Assembly (NCBI GenBank): GCA_023053685.1
Contig: JALIGW010000004.1
Span: 78,887,361-78,951,360, forward strand
Reading direction: 5' to 3'
Source: Diadophis punctatus similis
Taxonomy: Eukaryota; Chordata; Lepidosauria; Squamata; Dipsadidae
DNA length: 64,000 bases
The notes under the pieces are model-generated. The model saw only the letters and a list, made by a program, of their open reading frames with translations, searched no databases and had not been told where the DNA came from. Positions 1 to 12,379 of the stretch are shown piece by piece. How positions within the stretch are numbered: position 1 is the stretch's first letter; each line of letters starts with the position of its first letter. The translations under genes were made by a program, and so were the position numbers.

Positions 1-3000
1 TTCCATTGGGCTTATTGTTGACGTACCTGCCTCCCAGCTGCATTACAATGGCCCTGCCTGTGCTACTAGAGGCGATAGCTGGATTGGTAGTAGAGTTCCC
101 CAGGCTTATGGTACTGGGGGACTTTAACTTGTCATCACTTGGTGATGCAGCTCAGGAACTCATGGTTTCCATGACAACCATGGACCTGACCCAAGTAGTT
201 CAGGGTCCGACTCATAGGGGGGGACACACACTTGACCTGGTGTTCCTCTCGGGGCAGTGGAGATATGATCTGCAATTAAAGGGTATAGTTCAGTGATGGT
301 GAACCTATGGCACGTGTGCCACAGGTGGCATGCGGAGCCATATCTGCCGGCATGTGAGCCGTTGCCTAGCTCAGCTCCAGCGCACATGTGCACGGCAGCC
401 AGCTGATTTTTGGCTCGCATGGAGGCTCTGGGAGAGCATTTTTGGCTTCTGGAGGGCCTCCGGGGGGATGGGAGAGGGCGTTTTCTGCCCTCCACAGGCT
501 CCAGGGAAGCCTCTGGAGCCTGGGGAGGGCAAAAAATGTGCCTACTGGGCCCACCAGAAATTGGGAAATGGGCCATTTCCGGTCTCCAGAGGGCCTCCGG
601 GGGGGTGGGGAGGCCATTTTTGCCCTCCCCGGGCAGTGAATTATGGGTGTGGGCACTCGTGCATGTGTGATAGCACGTGCAGATGCACTTTCGGCACCCG
701 AGGAAAAAAAGGTTCGCCATCACTGGTATAGTTGTTTCTCCCTTGTTGTGGTCAGATCATTTCCTGCTGAGGTTAGACTTTAAGGCACCACTCCCCCATT
801 GCAGGGAGGTGGAACCGATTAAGTGGTTCTACCCCAGACGCGTAATGGACCCTGAAGGGTTCCAGAAGGAGCTTGGGGAGATACCGGACTCCCTTGTCCA
901 CAATCCGGCTGAGTCCCTGGTGGTTGCCTGGAATAGGGCAACATCTGGGGCACTGGAATGGATTGCGCCTTTGCGACCTCTCCGTGGCGGTGGATCCAGG
1001 AAAGCTCCCTGGTTTATTGAGGAGCTCCGGGAGATGAAGCGCCAGAAGAGACGTCTAGAGCGACGCTGGTGGACCAGTATCTCTGAATCTGACTGAACAC
1101 TTCTAAGAGACTTTATTAGGATGTATTTAGTGGCGATACAGATGGCAAAATGTTCGCATTTTTCTGCACTTATTGCATCCGCTGATTCGTGCCTAGCCGC
1201 CCTTTTTAGGGTGACTCATTCCCTTCTCAATGTAGAGGGAATGGAGGAGCCCTTATAGGGTTGAGCTGAGGAATTTGTGCAGTTTCTGTCAGATAAAGTT
1301 GCTCAGATTTGGATGGACCTGGACTCTGATTGGGCAATTCCGACCGAGATGACAGGGGCAGGTCTTAGTCCTATTGTGTGGGATGAATTTGAATCTGTAA
1401 CTCCTGAGGAAGTGGACAAGGCAGTTGGAGCTATGAGTTCCTCCACGTGTCTGTTGGACCCATGCCCCTCCTGGCTGGTTTCGGCCAGCAGGGGGGGTGA
1501 CACAAGGCTGGCTCCAGGCTTTAGTTAACGCGTCCTTGAGTGAGGGGTCCTTCCCACAACTGCTAAAGGAAGCGTTTGTGCGACCCCTTCTCAAAAAGCC
1601 TTCCCTGGATCCAGCTGAATTAAAGAATTTTCGTCCAGTCTCCAACCTACCCTTTGTAGGAAAGGTTGTTGAGAAAGTGGTGGCACTTCAGATCCTACAG
1701 TTATTGGATGAAACAGATTATCTGGACCCTTTTCAATCTGGCTTCAGGCCTGGCTACAGCACGGAAACTGCTTTGGTCACACTGATGGATGATCTCTGGT
1801 GAGCCCGAGATGGGGGTCATTCCTCTATCTTGGTGCTACTTGACCTCTCAGCAGCTTTCGATACCATTGACCATGGTATCCTTCTGGGTCGACTAAGAAA
1901 GTTGGGGCTAAGAGGCACTGTGTTACGGTGGTTCTTCTCCTATCTCTCTGGTCGATCGCAGTCGGTGTTAGTAGGAGGACAGAGATCGACCCCTAGACCC
2001 CTCGTTTGTGGGTGCCTCAGGGCTTGGTCCTCTCCCCCCTCCTATTTAATATCTACATGAAATCACTGGGTGAGGTCGTCCGACGATTCGGGGTGAGGTA
2101 TCAGCAATATGCTGATGATACCCAGTTATATATCTCCACCCCGCGTCAATTCAGTGAAGCAGTGGATGTGATGTGCTGGTGCCTTGAGGCTGTGAGGGTC
2201 TGGATGGGAGTCAACAGGCTCAGACTTAACCCAGACAAGACCAAGTGGCTGTGGATATTGCCTCCTAAAGACTATGTCAACTGTCCATCCTTGGCTCTTG
2301 GGGGGGAGAAATTGTCCCCCTCAGAATGGGTTCGAAATTTGAGTGTCCTCCTAGACTCACAGCTGAAATTAGATCAACATTTGACAGCTGTAGCTAGGGG
2401 GACCTTTGCACAAGTTCGCCTGGTGCACCAACTGCGACCCTACTTGGATAGAGAGGCTCTCCTCACAGTCAATCATGCCCTTGTCACCTCACGATTAGAT
2501 TATTGCAACGCGCTCTACATGGGGCTACCCTTGAAGAGTGCTTGGAGACTACAATTGGTCCAGAATGCAGCTGTGCGAGCTGTCGTGGGTGCACCAAGGT
2601 ACACCCACATTACTCCAATCCTCCGCGAGGTGCACTGGCTCCCTATTGATCTCCAGGCATAATTCAAGGTGTTGGTCATTACCTTTAAAGCCCTACATGG
2701 CTCAGGGCCTGGTTATCTTTGAGACCGCCTTCTGCCACACAGCTCCCAGCGACCGGTGAGATCCCACAGAGTTGGTCTCTTCCAAGTTCCGTCAGCTAAA
2801 CAGTGCCGACTGGTGGGCTCATGGGAGAGGGCTTTCTCTGTGGCTGCCCCAGCTCTCTGGAACCAGTTACCTCCGGATATCTGGACTGCCCCCACCCTAT
2901 TGGCCTTCCGAAAAGCAGTAAAGACCTAACTTTTCCGGCAGGCCTGGGGCTGTTGATCTTGCAGTTGTAATCGGTGAGATCCGACCATGAAATGATATGC

Positions 3001-3115
3001 ATGGGTTTTAAATTGTTTTCATGTTTAAGATGTTTTTAATGTTTATTTTGTTCTTAAGTCACCCACAGTCCTTTGGGAGTTGGGCGGCATATAAATTTAA
3101 TAAATCTAAATCTCA
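1..3115 (+). mobile_element. CR1/L2-clade LINE, degraded, 3' end intact
   Basis: A non-LTR retrotransposon running into the window from the left. Broken frames read an endonuclease piece (LGDFNL motif, 6-290), then after an inserted MITE a linker (677-1096), then reverse transcriptase (about 1277-2660). RT hallmarks are visible: FRPVSNLPF, FQSGFRPGYSTETAL, LDLSAAFDTIDH and the catalytic YADDTQLY. At least two frameshifts and stops make it non-autonomous. The 3' end carries a GGGCGGCATATAAAT-type motif and an AAATCTAAAT tail ending about 3115. It abuts exon 3 of FGF23-like gene A (minus strand) and appears to have replaced that gene's 3' UTR. The clade call rests on RT motifs seen by eye. Confidence 0.85.
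291..725. mobile_element. hAT-type MITE with 8-bp TSD
   Basis: A non-autonomous DNA element inserted in the LINE. Its ends are CAGTGATGGTGAACC and GGTTCGCCATCACTG (inverted repeats). It is flanked by the 8-bp duplication GTATAGTT at 283-290 and 726-733, which is diagnostic of hAT transposition. The interior is GC-rich and noncoding. Relatives lie at 15232, 25399, 31387 and 37925. Confidence 0.92.
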
Positions 3116-6100
3116 CTGAAATCTGAACATTCAAGGAACATACAAAGATCATACTTGTTCCCGTAGCTCCAGGTGTCTTCCTGAGGCACTGGTGGGTTGA
3201 TCTGGCTTAAGGGGATTTCATTCCTTCTAGTTAAAAACTGAGAAAAATCTGGTAGGTCCCTACTGGGAACCAATGGTCCCTTAACGTTTCCTAGGCTGAC
3301 AAGTAGATTGTGCCTGACGGACTCGTAAGCGTCGTAGTGGTTTTCGAGCATCGTGTGTTTAAAAACGCAATCGTCGTTGCTGAAGGAACTCTAAAGGAGA
3401 CACAAACACAAAGTAAAGACAAGCAAAAGACAAACCAAAGGTCAAGGCAGAGGTGAAAATCAGCCGCATATTTCACAAATACTTCTTCTTTCCCCTTCTT
3501 TAGGATATTTGATTTCACACTTCTTACATCTCAAAAGAGTTTGGTTTGCAAAGGATGCAGCAGCCATGTTTGGCACACTGAACGAGTATTTCAACAGCCT
3601 TCAGATTTGAGGTCTGCAATCCTGGAGAGTCCATGACTTGTTTTGGTTTTGGTTTTGGTTTGTTTAGGTAGGCCCCAAACACGAGATTGTCTTCAAAATC
3701 TCTTACATTCAAATTCATGTATCATGTTCAGTTCTCCTCCCACTGTTGTGGGAAAGGAGAAAGGAGTATTTTTTTTACAGAAAGTGTGCAAGGCAGTGGT
3801 GGGTTCCTACAGGTGCGGTCCACTCTATAGCACCGGTAGCGGCCCGCTGGTGACGTCACAGTACCGGTGCGGTCAGTTGCCGGTGCCTAGGCGCCGCCAT
3901 TTTTTTAAAAAAAAATTTAAACTTTTTTTTTATTTTTTTTCTGCGCATGCCCAGAAGCCGAGCTTCTGGCACTGCGCATGTGCTGCCTTCCTACCCCACA
4001 GTGAGTCTAAGCAGGGGAGGATGGCTGAAGGACCGTGTGAGACGCTGAAAGAACGGGCGGCAGGAGCTATCTCCATTCCCCTCCCTTCAGCAGTCCGAGA
4101 AGCCATGAACGCGTGGTGATAATCCCAGGCAATTTTGCACATTCAAGGCTTCTCGAGCTGCTGAGGGGAGGGGGAATGGGCGGCAGGACCTATCTCAGTT
4201 CCCCTCCCTTCAGCAGTCCGAGAAGCCATGCCCACCCGGTCACATGGCTGGCAAGCCACACCCACAAAATAAGCCACGCCCACAGAGTGGTAGTACAAAA
4301 ATTAGGAACCCGCCCCTGGTGCAAGGACATAAAGAATACACAATGTACTTATCTAATCTCATAAATGTTGCTCAAGTCGGAAGTTGCACATAGGAACAAA
4401 GGGATGAGAGGCCCGTTTTAGGACCAAAACTGGTCTCTGCCAGTGAAAACAGACTACTGAGCTCCGTTTTGGGCTGTGACAGCTTCCTGCAACCCTCTGC
4501 CAGTGAAAATGGAGTTTGAGAGGGCTGCATGTAGCCCTTGCGAGCTCTGTTTTCACTGGCAGAGGCAACAACAGCACTGAGGTGGTGCAGCAGTTAGAGA
4601 GGGTTACTGCAGGCCACTTTAGCTGACTATGATCCGCAGGTCAGCGGTTCAAATCTCACCGGCTCAAGGTTGACTCAGCCTTCCATCCTTCCGAGGTAGG
4701 TAAAATGAGGACCCAGATTGTTGGGGGCAATGTAAATATATACATTGCTTACTGGTGTAAACCGCTTAGAGAGTGCTTGCACTGTGAGGCGGTATATAAA
4801 TGTCACGAATAAATAAATGAATAAATGAATAAAATAAACACGGGCTGTTTGCAGGGTGGCCCCACAGGCCGGATCTACCGAATTTTTCGGAGTATAAGAC
4901 GCACCTTTTTACCCCCCCAAAAGAGGGTGAAAACTTGGGTGCGTCTTATACACCGAATGTAGCCCCACCCAGCCACCCCACCATTTGCCTCTGCCTCCCA
5001 GCAATTTACCTCCTTGCAGCAAACAGAACAGAGCCTGTTAAGCCAAGCAACTCATTATCAGCTTCCCAACTCTCAGCTGAGAGGCTGCAGGCGGCTGGCC
5101 ATGTGCTAAACTGAAAGTGAAACTAAAGCTAAAGCTGCAAGGAGGCAAATTGCTGGGAGGGTAGAGGCAGAATTTTATTTTCTTGTGCTAAGCAATTGCT
5201 GAAACTGGATGCAAGGAGGTAAGTCAATAACTATAAATGTCTGTAGAATGTTCAAATTATTAGACTTGTTTTTTAAAGACTGCTTTGTTTTTGTTCTAGA
5301 CAACTTAACAAATGAAGAAGCTTTTTAAAATAAATGCTTGATCTGAAAAGGCCCAGTGCTATTGTGTCTTCTTTTAAATAGCAGAGAATAATGTATACTT
5401 CCAGAAAGCCACATTAATTTTAACAGCATCTGTACAAGTATAATCTGAAATGTAACAGTGTCCTGTTTAGTATTAAGATAAGGCAGCTGAGTTAAACCCT
5501 GATTTAGTCATGTTTGGAGTAGATCTATTTAAATAATTGGGAGGAGTTAGTGTGACTACATTTAAGAAAACTTTCTGGCATTAATATACTGCCATAATGT
5601 ACATTTCTCCAATTCTTTGCTATTTCTATGGGTCAGACACACATGCACAGAAATACACAGCAAACAGTGTATATCATCTGTGCTGTTTGCTGGTAGGCAA
5701 ATTGCTGGTAGGCAGAGGCAGATTTCCCACCCCTCCTTGTTTTCCTCCCCCAAAACTAAGGTGCGTCTTTTACTCCGGTGCATCTTATACTCCGAAAAAT
5801 ATGGTAAGCACCTCTTGGACTGGATCCAGCCCCCGGGCCTTGAGTTTGACACTCCTGATTTAAGGTGTGTCCGCTGGTACCTGCATGTACGTGGTACACC
5901 CGCTCTGCAAAGTAGTAAACTAAAATTACCATTGTTTTCTTTTAAACATTTTGGCTTGTAATCATTTCAAAACTAGACAACCAATCCCACACTGTCAATG
6001 GCCCAGTGGATTGGGCTCAAAATGGAGAGAACTATATGTCCCTCCAATGTAGAAGAGCAGGCAGAGGGTTGGGGAGGGTTAGAATTTAGCGGATCATCCA

Positions 6101-9100
6101 CTTAAGAGTCATTACGTTCCCACAAAGGGTTTTATTCCAACCCCTCTTGAATTCCATTTTCCCTAATCTGGGGCCAATTTAGTATTCACTGCTAGTTGAC
6201 TAAGCTCTTGTGCATAAATAATATCGAACAATAAATTTTCTAATCTGCAACTTAACCTTTGGTCTTGATCCTTTGTTCCTGACATCACAGTTCTCCATAG
6301 AATAATTACAACATGCTGTGGATGTCCTAGGACACGGATGTCAAACTCAAGGCCTGAGGGCCAAATTTGGCCCTCAGGTTGCTTAAATCCAGCCCACGGG
6401 GCTGGCCTGGAAATATTAATGGACCAGCCTGCAGTGCCTCTGGTGGCTAAAACAGGGTGCCTGCGGGGTCCCCGCACCTCGTTTTCACCCTCCATGGCCT
6501 CCTGCAGCACTCTGCTGGCTGAAAAAAGGCCACAAAAACAGTAAATTTCCATTGCTTAGTGCTGAAAAAATAAATGAAGGAATTTTTGTTGGCTCACAGA
6601 TCCGTGAACTTATTAACGATGATGACTTTCTTTCTCTGTTGCATGGCAAGGAAAAGACTGGGTAGATAGCATTCATTTTCAGTGACATCAAATTTTCTTG
6701 GAAGCAATAAAGCAGCAAACTACAAGGAAGTGGTTGAAAAACTCATCCAGACCTACAAAAATCTTGGTTGTAACATGTCCTTAAAAATTCTACACTCTCA
6801 TCTGAATTTCTTTCCATCAAATTGTGGAGCAGTGAGTGACGAGCATGGGGAGCGCTTCCATCAAGACGTTGCGGCTGTAGAAAAAAGATATCAAGGTAAA
6901 TGGAGCCCATCAATGCTTGCAGACTACTGTTGGACAATTGTAAGAGACAATCCTTTCCTTGAATACAAAAGAAAAGTCAAGAGAAGCAAAAGGGACACAA
7001 ACTGAAGGCAAGATTAATGAGAAATTTAAACTTTTGAACATTTTAAACTTGTTTACTAATTTAGTTTTTCTTGATAAACATATACAATAGATTATTTCAT
7101 GTATTCACTGTTGCGAATATAATTCACTTAATTTTAATAAAAATATACGGGTTTATATATACGTATTAAGTTTTGGCACATTATTTGCCTATTATCTGTA
7201 GTTGTAAATGTCCGTTGCATGAAAACTAGAGCCAACTAACAAATGTCATTATTATATTTGAATTCAGCATGTGAAATTAATTAAGAAATGGCACATTTCA
7301 TTTCTGAAACTAAAAAAAATTGAAAATTTGTAGAGCAGTGATATTAGGACTCACCGATCCAAAGAGTTCTCCGTATCTGCGCATACAAAGGAAGAATCCG
7401 GTCTTCTCACCAATGATCGTTACAGAGCCTGCACTTACAGGTTTGATTTTCAAAGCACCTGGAAGCGAACGGGTTAAATATTAGAGAGCTCTTCATACAT
7501 ATCTTAAGCCAGAAATAGCAGCCTCCCATAACCGAATACTATTATCTAATGCCTTCCCAGTCTTCCCAAATTCTGGCCAATAGTGGAAAAACATTTGCCC
7601 ACAGACTCAGTCAAAAGGGAAAACTCTCTTTTTACGACCCTGTAATCCCTTAATTCAGGGAAGAGTTTGAGCAACTGGATGGAGTTGAGCATTTACTGGC
7701 TGGCTTCCCTTCCTGATGCCACCCGGAGTTCACAACAGATATCTTTTCTTTGCATCCTAGGAGAGAAATATCTGCCGCTATCTAGGATCGAACTCTCAAC
7801 TTTCTGAGTCGGGCGCGAGCATTTTCACTACTCGACCACCATCAATTGAAGGGTAAAACAATGTTCCTAATTGTAAGAAAGAGATGTAGCAGTTTCTTTT
7901 TTAAGTTGGATTTCAGAAGCAATATTATTTTATATGTAATTTGGTGTTGTTTTTCTGATTATAAAATGATGATAAGGTAGGATAAAATAATAAAACTGCA
8001 AAGCTAGACAAACTGTAGCACAATACAGGAAGACCTAAAGCAAGAGAATGAAGAAAGACGTGGAACCCATATTCCTGTTAAAGCCATGGGGAACAAGGCA
8101 AATCTCCATGAAGGAAGGGGTGTCTACCCTAGACCTCCAGAACCAAGAAGATCCCACTTTGGAAATCCAAGGAGAAAAGCCAAGGTATCTTTGGCAAGAG
8201 AGAAGCCACGGAGGGTCCTAACTATACTTTCAATGGAAAGCATCTTCAGTCAATCTTATCCACAATGAAAATAAATAAAATCTAAATTAGAAGTTTTCTT
8301 AGGGTGATGTTTCTCTCCAAAGAATATTTTATTATAACAGAACAATAGGGGATTTTGAACTCATAAAAGGCCATCTTGCAAATGGGAAGATAATGGAACA
8401 GACGGTTTAATTTCGAGCTTTTTGATACTAAGCAATCTGTGATCGCCTGGCTCATCGTCTCAGAAACGTTTCCTTATAAGATTCTTCAATGCCTTCCAGA
8501 ATAGCTGAGCTCCTAATGTATTTGAAAAGTTCTTTAAAATTCAGGAAGATATCCAGAAGTGTCTTAATCAAGGCATCTGGCTTGAAAGTAGTCCATGTTG
8601 TTGTTGTTTTTTAATAAGCTGTTTTATTTTTAAAACAAAACAGATACCGTATATCTTTTATGAAGAAAGTGTTGCCCAGATCCTTTCTGTTACATAATTT
8701 CTTATACATAATCAATAACATATCTCATTTTCAATTTCAGCCATATTCTTCTTTTTTCCACAATTTTTTGTCCTTATTCATTTTTTTCTTATACATAGTT
8801 TTTTTTAACACATATCATTATATGCCTGATTATTATTATAGTCTTTGTTTCTCTAAACACCTTTTAAGTTTCCCTTCTAGTTCTTTAATTCTCCACATTT
8901 AAATCTTAAATTAATTTTATAATCAAACACCAATGTTAATTTCAGTCTAATTTCATCTACTGAAGCATTCCATCATCTATAGCATAATTCATCTTATTTA
9001 ACTTTTACATATACTGTATATAAAACCATTTTCCGCAGTTTTTAGTACTAGTACAATTCATTTTCTTCCTTTCCTCCTCAAACACATTCAAAATCAACAT

Positions 9101-11184
9101 TATACTATTATACACCCTTAATTTCTTGTCTTCTTTAACAGCCCATTTATTTACCCATTTTTCAATATTAGCTTACTTCATTTTACAGTCAAGATTAAGC
9201 CTATTTCCTTTTTTCAATTTTATATATTTAAAAATATTTTACTGTTTATAACATTCATAATCTTTTATCTATTTTCAGTTTAACATACATAAGAAAAACC
9301 ATTTTTCCAATAGTTAACAATCAAAGATTTTTACTTGGGCTTTCACTCTGTCACTCCTACTTTTCTTTTCTTTTCTTCACTCCAGATCTCCAGCAGCCGC
9401 TCTTTCAATCTTTAAATTTTTTAGAATCCAAAGTTTAAATTTATTTTTCTTATAAACTGGCCAATCTCTCTCTGGCTCCAACACTTTCCTCAAACACCTG
9501 CTTAATACTTTAGTCCTGTTGCCCCAGCTCCAGAGTGGTCATTTAAAAATGGCCACCGTCCCCACCACCGGTTTGAAGAGCTTGCCTCTTCTTCTTCCCT
9601 GTCCCTCCAGGACCATTCCGGTCCAAAGACCCCCCCCTTGATGGCAGTTTGTCTGGCTGGATTTTTGCGAAGCTCATCAGAGCTATGCTACTTTCCAGCC
9701 AGTATAGCAGCGACGCTTCCAGTTCCTCTCGATCGAAAGTAGCCCATATTGAACTGTACAGTACACTCAGGAGCTGATTATAGGAAATGTTTTCTGCATT
9801 GTATGTTATGTCAGAAGGTGTATTGTAATAATTTTATGTCATCAGACGTTTCCTAAATTTTGCAAAATTTTAATTCCACGAGAGTAAAGGTTATGGGTTT
9901 TGGATGCATTCAGTAAGTTACTATTTGAGGCATCTGGATTCAAAAAATATTGTCCTACAATGCACAGTTTAGCTCAGTTAAAAATCACAGGATGAGAGTT
10001 TTCGGGTGAGTCAAAAAGTAATGCCATTGTCTTTAGGACAGGTATAATTACCAACACAGGAACAGGAATGAGAGCATGTATCCCTGCCTCATAAAATTCT
10101 GTTGACTGTTCTTTGAGCCACTTCTTCACTGCAGTTTTCACTTCCTCGTCACTGGAATAATGTTTGCCTCTCAAACCCTCTTTCATGGGGCTATAATCTA
10201 AAGTATTGTCCTCAAACACATTTTGTAATCATCTGTGAATGTTCACAGGGGTTTCCGCCTCAGCAACAAGGAATTCAATCCCTGCTCTTTGCTTTTGACG
10301 CAACTCTAAGGGGGCAGCCATTTTGAATTTTCATTGCGAGTCTAACAACCTGAAAAGTAAGAAACAAAATATTTCAGAACGTAAATGATATAATCATTTA
10401 TAACTGGGAAATAACTGGTATTTTTTATCAAAAACTTCACCTGAAATAAAGAAAATGGCATTGCTTTCTGACTCACACTCGTAGTATATAGATCAAGGTT
10501 TTTGATTATTATTAATTATCAATCAGCATTTATTAATAAACTGCATAAAGAGGACCTTAATTTATCTACTTTTCTCCTTGTCCAAAGAGTTTGGTGGACG
10601 GCATACTATTCAACTAGATGAGAGGGATATTTCCTAGTAGATCCTGACAGTTTTTCTTAAGATTTCCTCCACTGATGAGATTACTGTATTGTTGGATTGT
10701 TTGGTCAAGTAGTGGCTAAGGCACCAGGTTAGAAAATGGGAAACTGTGAGTTCCAATCTTAGCTTAGACATGAAAGACGGCAGGGTGACTTGGGGCCAGT
10801 CCAACCCACCTCACAGGGTTGTTGTCGTGGGGAAAGTCAGAGGAAATACTTACATCTAATAGATACACAGCAGACTGAATGGTATTATCCAACTTTTAGC
10901 TGTTTCGGCATTTACACAGAGGTAAGGGGCTCTCCGCAGAGTAGCAGGTGGACCCTAACCCTCAACCCCTTCACCACTCCACAGCTGGAGAGCTGTCTCC
11001 TGGATTTTAGGCCAGCACCTGCAAGCTACCCCAGACTGGCTCTCCACCCTTCAGGCAGGTAATCGACTTGCTTTAGAGGACCCTCCAAAGACCTCTCTCC
11101 TCCAACTCTTTAAAAGCCATCTTCGCATGCTCTCTGTCTCTGTCTCTGTCTCTCTGTCTCTCTGTCTCTCTGTCTCTCTGTCTC

Positions 11185-11224
<40 letters not shown>

Positions 11225-11911
11225 CCTCCCTCCCTCCCTCCCTTCCTCTCCCTCTCCCTCTCCCTCTCCCTCTCCCTCCCTCTCCCTCTCCCTCTCCCTC
11301 TCCTTCCCTTCCTCCCCCCTCTCTCTTATCCTACCCATGCACACACCTCCCCCAGTAAATCTGCCCAAAGATTCTGCACTGGTTCCTACCTGAGTGCAGA
11401 CAGTTACCACTTCCCAACAAAAAGCATGTTGGTCCTTGCTAACCTAACACTAAGAAGAAAAAATTCCTGACTGCTAGACCAACTAATCGGTGGAACTGCT
11501 TGCCTCCAGAAGTTGTGGGATTGCTCAACCCTGGAGACTTTTAAGAAGAGATTGGACAACCATTTGTCTGAAATGGTCTAAGGTTTCCTGCCTGAGCAGG
11601 GGGGTTGGACTAGAAGACCTCCAGGGTCCCTTCCAACTCTGTTATTCAATTCCTACTACTTCCATCCCTACCACACCAGCCAACTCCGCTGGGGACTTAC
11701 TGTATACGGTTTGGGATGGACTGGTGTCTATGCGTCCATCAGGATGGATCTGCAGGTAGACGTTTTTCAAGTGGTTGAAGGTGTAGAGGTGCACCAAATC
11801 GTCGGAGCTGCTCCAGATGGGGGAGGCGACCGCAGGTGCCCAGCCACAGGCAGCCAGAGGCAGCAGGAGCCTGATGGCGTGGAGAAACTCTGGAGCCAGG
11901 ATGGGGCGCAT
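3106..11911 (-). CDS. FGF23-like: FGF23-like gene A (3 exons, LINE-terminated tail)
   Basis: Spliced minus-strand gene. Exons: 11701-11911 (211 nt), 7355-7458 (104 nt), 3106-3390 (285 nt); product 199 aa. Donors are GTAAGT and GTGAGT; acceptors are CTTCCAG and CCTTTAG. Exon 1 gives a hydrophobic signal peptide (residues about 1-25) and the trefoil start HLYTF...YLQIHPDG. Exon 2 carries FFLCMRR; exon 3 carries NDDCVF, so the two cysteines of the FGF23 core disulfide are kept. TRRNEIPLSQ is nearly identical to the FGF23-specific motif. After PPVPQEDTW the tail is unrelated to FGF23, and the stop codon lies in the A/T tail of the adjoining LINE. ATG at 11911 matches the other copies; an in-frame ATG lies 9 nt upstream. 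Family: secreted endocrine FGF. The frame is intact; expression is unknown. Confidence 0.88.
3794..4318. mobile_element. hAT-type MITE in gene A intron 2
   Basis: Ends CAGTGGTGGGTTCC and GGAACCCGCCCCTG are inverted repeats. The 8-bp target duplication GTGCAAGG is perfect at 3786-3793 and 4319-4326. A relative with the same termini lies at 59679-60002. No coding capacity is seen. Confidence 0.88.
4577..4845 (+). mobile_element. tRNA-derived squamate SINE
   Basis: A pol III promoter layout is visible: a degenerate A box (GGTGGTGCAGCAGTTAGAG) and a B box (GGTTCAAATCTC). It is followed by the GGTAAAATGAGGACCCAGAT body and the AAACCGCTTAGAGAG tail that recurs in eight other copies here. It ends in an AATAAATGAATAAATG simple repeat. 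Confidence 0.85.
4878..5804. mobile_element. Tc1/mariner-like MITE, 927 bp, TA duplication
   Basis: Terminal inverted repeats TTTTTCGGAGTATAAGACGC and its near-complement flank the element. A TA dinucleotide is duplicated on both sides (4876-4877 and 5805-5806). It interrupts GATCTAAGCACC, which is continuous in the gene B copy. No transposase frame is present. Confidence 0.82.
6331..7015 (+). mobile_element. Transposon-derived coding fragment in gene A intron 2
   Basis: Frame pieces read IRELINDDDFLSLLHG (with a stop near 6664) and then, from 6682 to 7005, CNMSLK, SDEHGERFHQDVAAVEKRY and YQGKWSPSMLADYCW. From memory, this C-terminal motif set recurs in many repeat-encoded animal proteins; I cannot name the superfamily with certainty. 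It lies antisense to the FGF23-like gene and is disrupted. 6331-6540 looks like a partial hAT MITE end (TGTCAAACTCAAGGC). Confidence 0.5.
7016..8596. other. Gene A exon 2 flanks and intron 1, unique paralogous DNA
   Basis: Apart from exon 2 (7355-7458), the sequence is AT-rich intron with no recognisable gene. 7480-8590 is paralogous to intron 1 of C (29100-29580) and partly to B (18020-18950) and E (46600-47690). A short plus-strand frame at 8086-8268 is not supported as a gene. Confidence 0.6.
8597..9735 (-). mobile_element. 5'-truncated retrotransposon insertion in gene A intron 1
   Basis: An insertion of about 1.14 kb that is absent at the orthologous position of C near 29560. It is flanked by a 12-bp near-perfect target duplication AAAGTAGYCCAT at 8585-8596 and 9736-9747. 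The left edge is T-rich, consistent with a poly(A) retroelement in minus orientation. It is very AT-rich with no convincing protein frame; an L1-type origin is inferred. Confidence 0.65.
10003..10481 (-). mobile_element. Internally deleted mariner transposon
   Basis: Inverted ends read GAGTCAAAAAGTAATGCCAT and its near-complement at 10454-10475. The minus strand encodes a transposase N-terminus (MAAPLELRQKQRAGIEF, then a stop) and the C-terminal motif SSDEEVKTAVKKWLKEQ typical of mariner transposases. The catalytic DD(D) core is deleted, so it is a dead copy. The matching sites in B, C and D lack it. Confidence 0.82.
11120..11330. repeat. CT-rich microsatellite in gene A intron 1
   Basis: A run of TCTCTG, CTCTCT, CCTC and CCCTCT units. 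The same position in the other five genes holds shorter or longer tracts (20010, 30735, 40190, 48430, 60540). The long opposite-strand Ser/Leu and Arg/Glu frames here are artefacts of the repeat. Confidence 0.95.
11430..11665 (+). mobile_element. CR1 LINE 3' end in gene A intron 1
   Basis: Contains the CR1 C-terminus and 3' UTR signature: CTGCTTGCCTCCAGAAG, AAGAGATTGGACAACCATTT, GAAGACCTCCAGGGTCCCTT. Sister copies sit at the same site in all six genes, so the insertion predates the array. Confidence 0.8.
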
Positions 11912-12016
11912 GATGCTCACTTGGCTTGGAAGATGCAGGACCCAAAAGACGTTCTTGGTTTTTCTCCTTTGCTGACCACTCGCCGATCCTGGGCTCCCTG
12001 GTCCTTCGGACGTGGC

Positions 12017-12022
12017 TTTATG
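12017..12022 (-). promoter_or_regulatory. TATA-like box of gene A
   Basis: CATAAA on the minus strand, 106 nt upstream of the gene A ATG, inside a block conserved in all six units. The C copy has a consensus TATAAA, which supports this as the core promoter. Confidence 0.55.
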
Positions 12023-12306
12023 CAGGAGGGCTGGGGGGAGGATGGGTGGAAGGGGGGTGAACGAATGGAAGAGACACCCCCTTCCAAAACCATCAGATCA
12101 TGAAGTGACAAGTGATGGGTCTTCCACCAATGCTCTGCAGTTGCTACTCAGAATTAAAACGATTGGGAACTTCCTGGTCACCTTGTGTTTGGCCAGTAAA
12201 ACTATTTGTCCTAATGCGAATCATTGATGCATTCTGATGCTTGTGGGCATTAGATTTGTACCCTGATAATTCTGTCCTGAGACCTCGTCCATTATTCCTG
12301 GAGGAA

Positions 12307-12379
12307 GTCCCAAAGGTGCTTTTTCAGGAGGCAACTGGACCTTCTTGTTTTGCTTCTCCTGAAAAATCACCTTTGGGAC
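12307..12379. repeat. Conserved hairpin upstream of gene A
   Basis: Two arms of about 24 bp (GTCCCAAAGGTGCTTTTTCA and its complement, AAAAGCACCTTTGGGAC-like) with a loop of about 25 nt. Here one arm has a mismatch (AATCACC). Perfect versions are at 21181, 33060 and 41496, and a mismatched one at 61600. Confidence 0.75.

Larger units (their letters stand above)
4357..5857. mobile_element. Older hAT-type MITE remnant holding nested insertions
   Basis: The right half (GAGTTTGACACTCCTG, then ATTTAAGG) matches the complete element at 17493-17835 in gene B at the same intronic site. The left half is degraded and is split by a SINE (4577-4845) and a Tc1/mariner-like MITE (4878-5804). The insertion therefore predates the A/B duplication. 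The left boundary is approximate. Confidence 0.6.

Noticed and set aside
4640..4665. tRNA gene suggested by box B sequences
   Set aside because: The box A/B pairs belong to SINEs with the GGACCCAGAT body and GCTATT tail; there is no tRNA cloverleaf or anticodon stem, and nine copies share the same 3' body.
11051..11410. 119-aa Arg/Glu frame and opposite Ser/Leu frame
   Set aside because: Both come from the CT-rich microsatellite in intron 1; similar frames appear at each copy.
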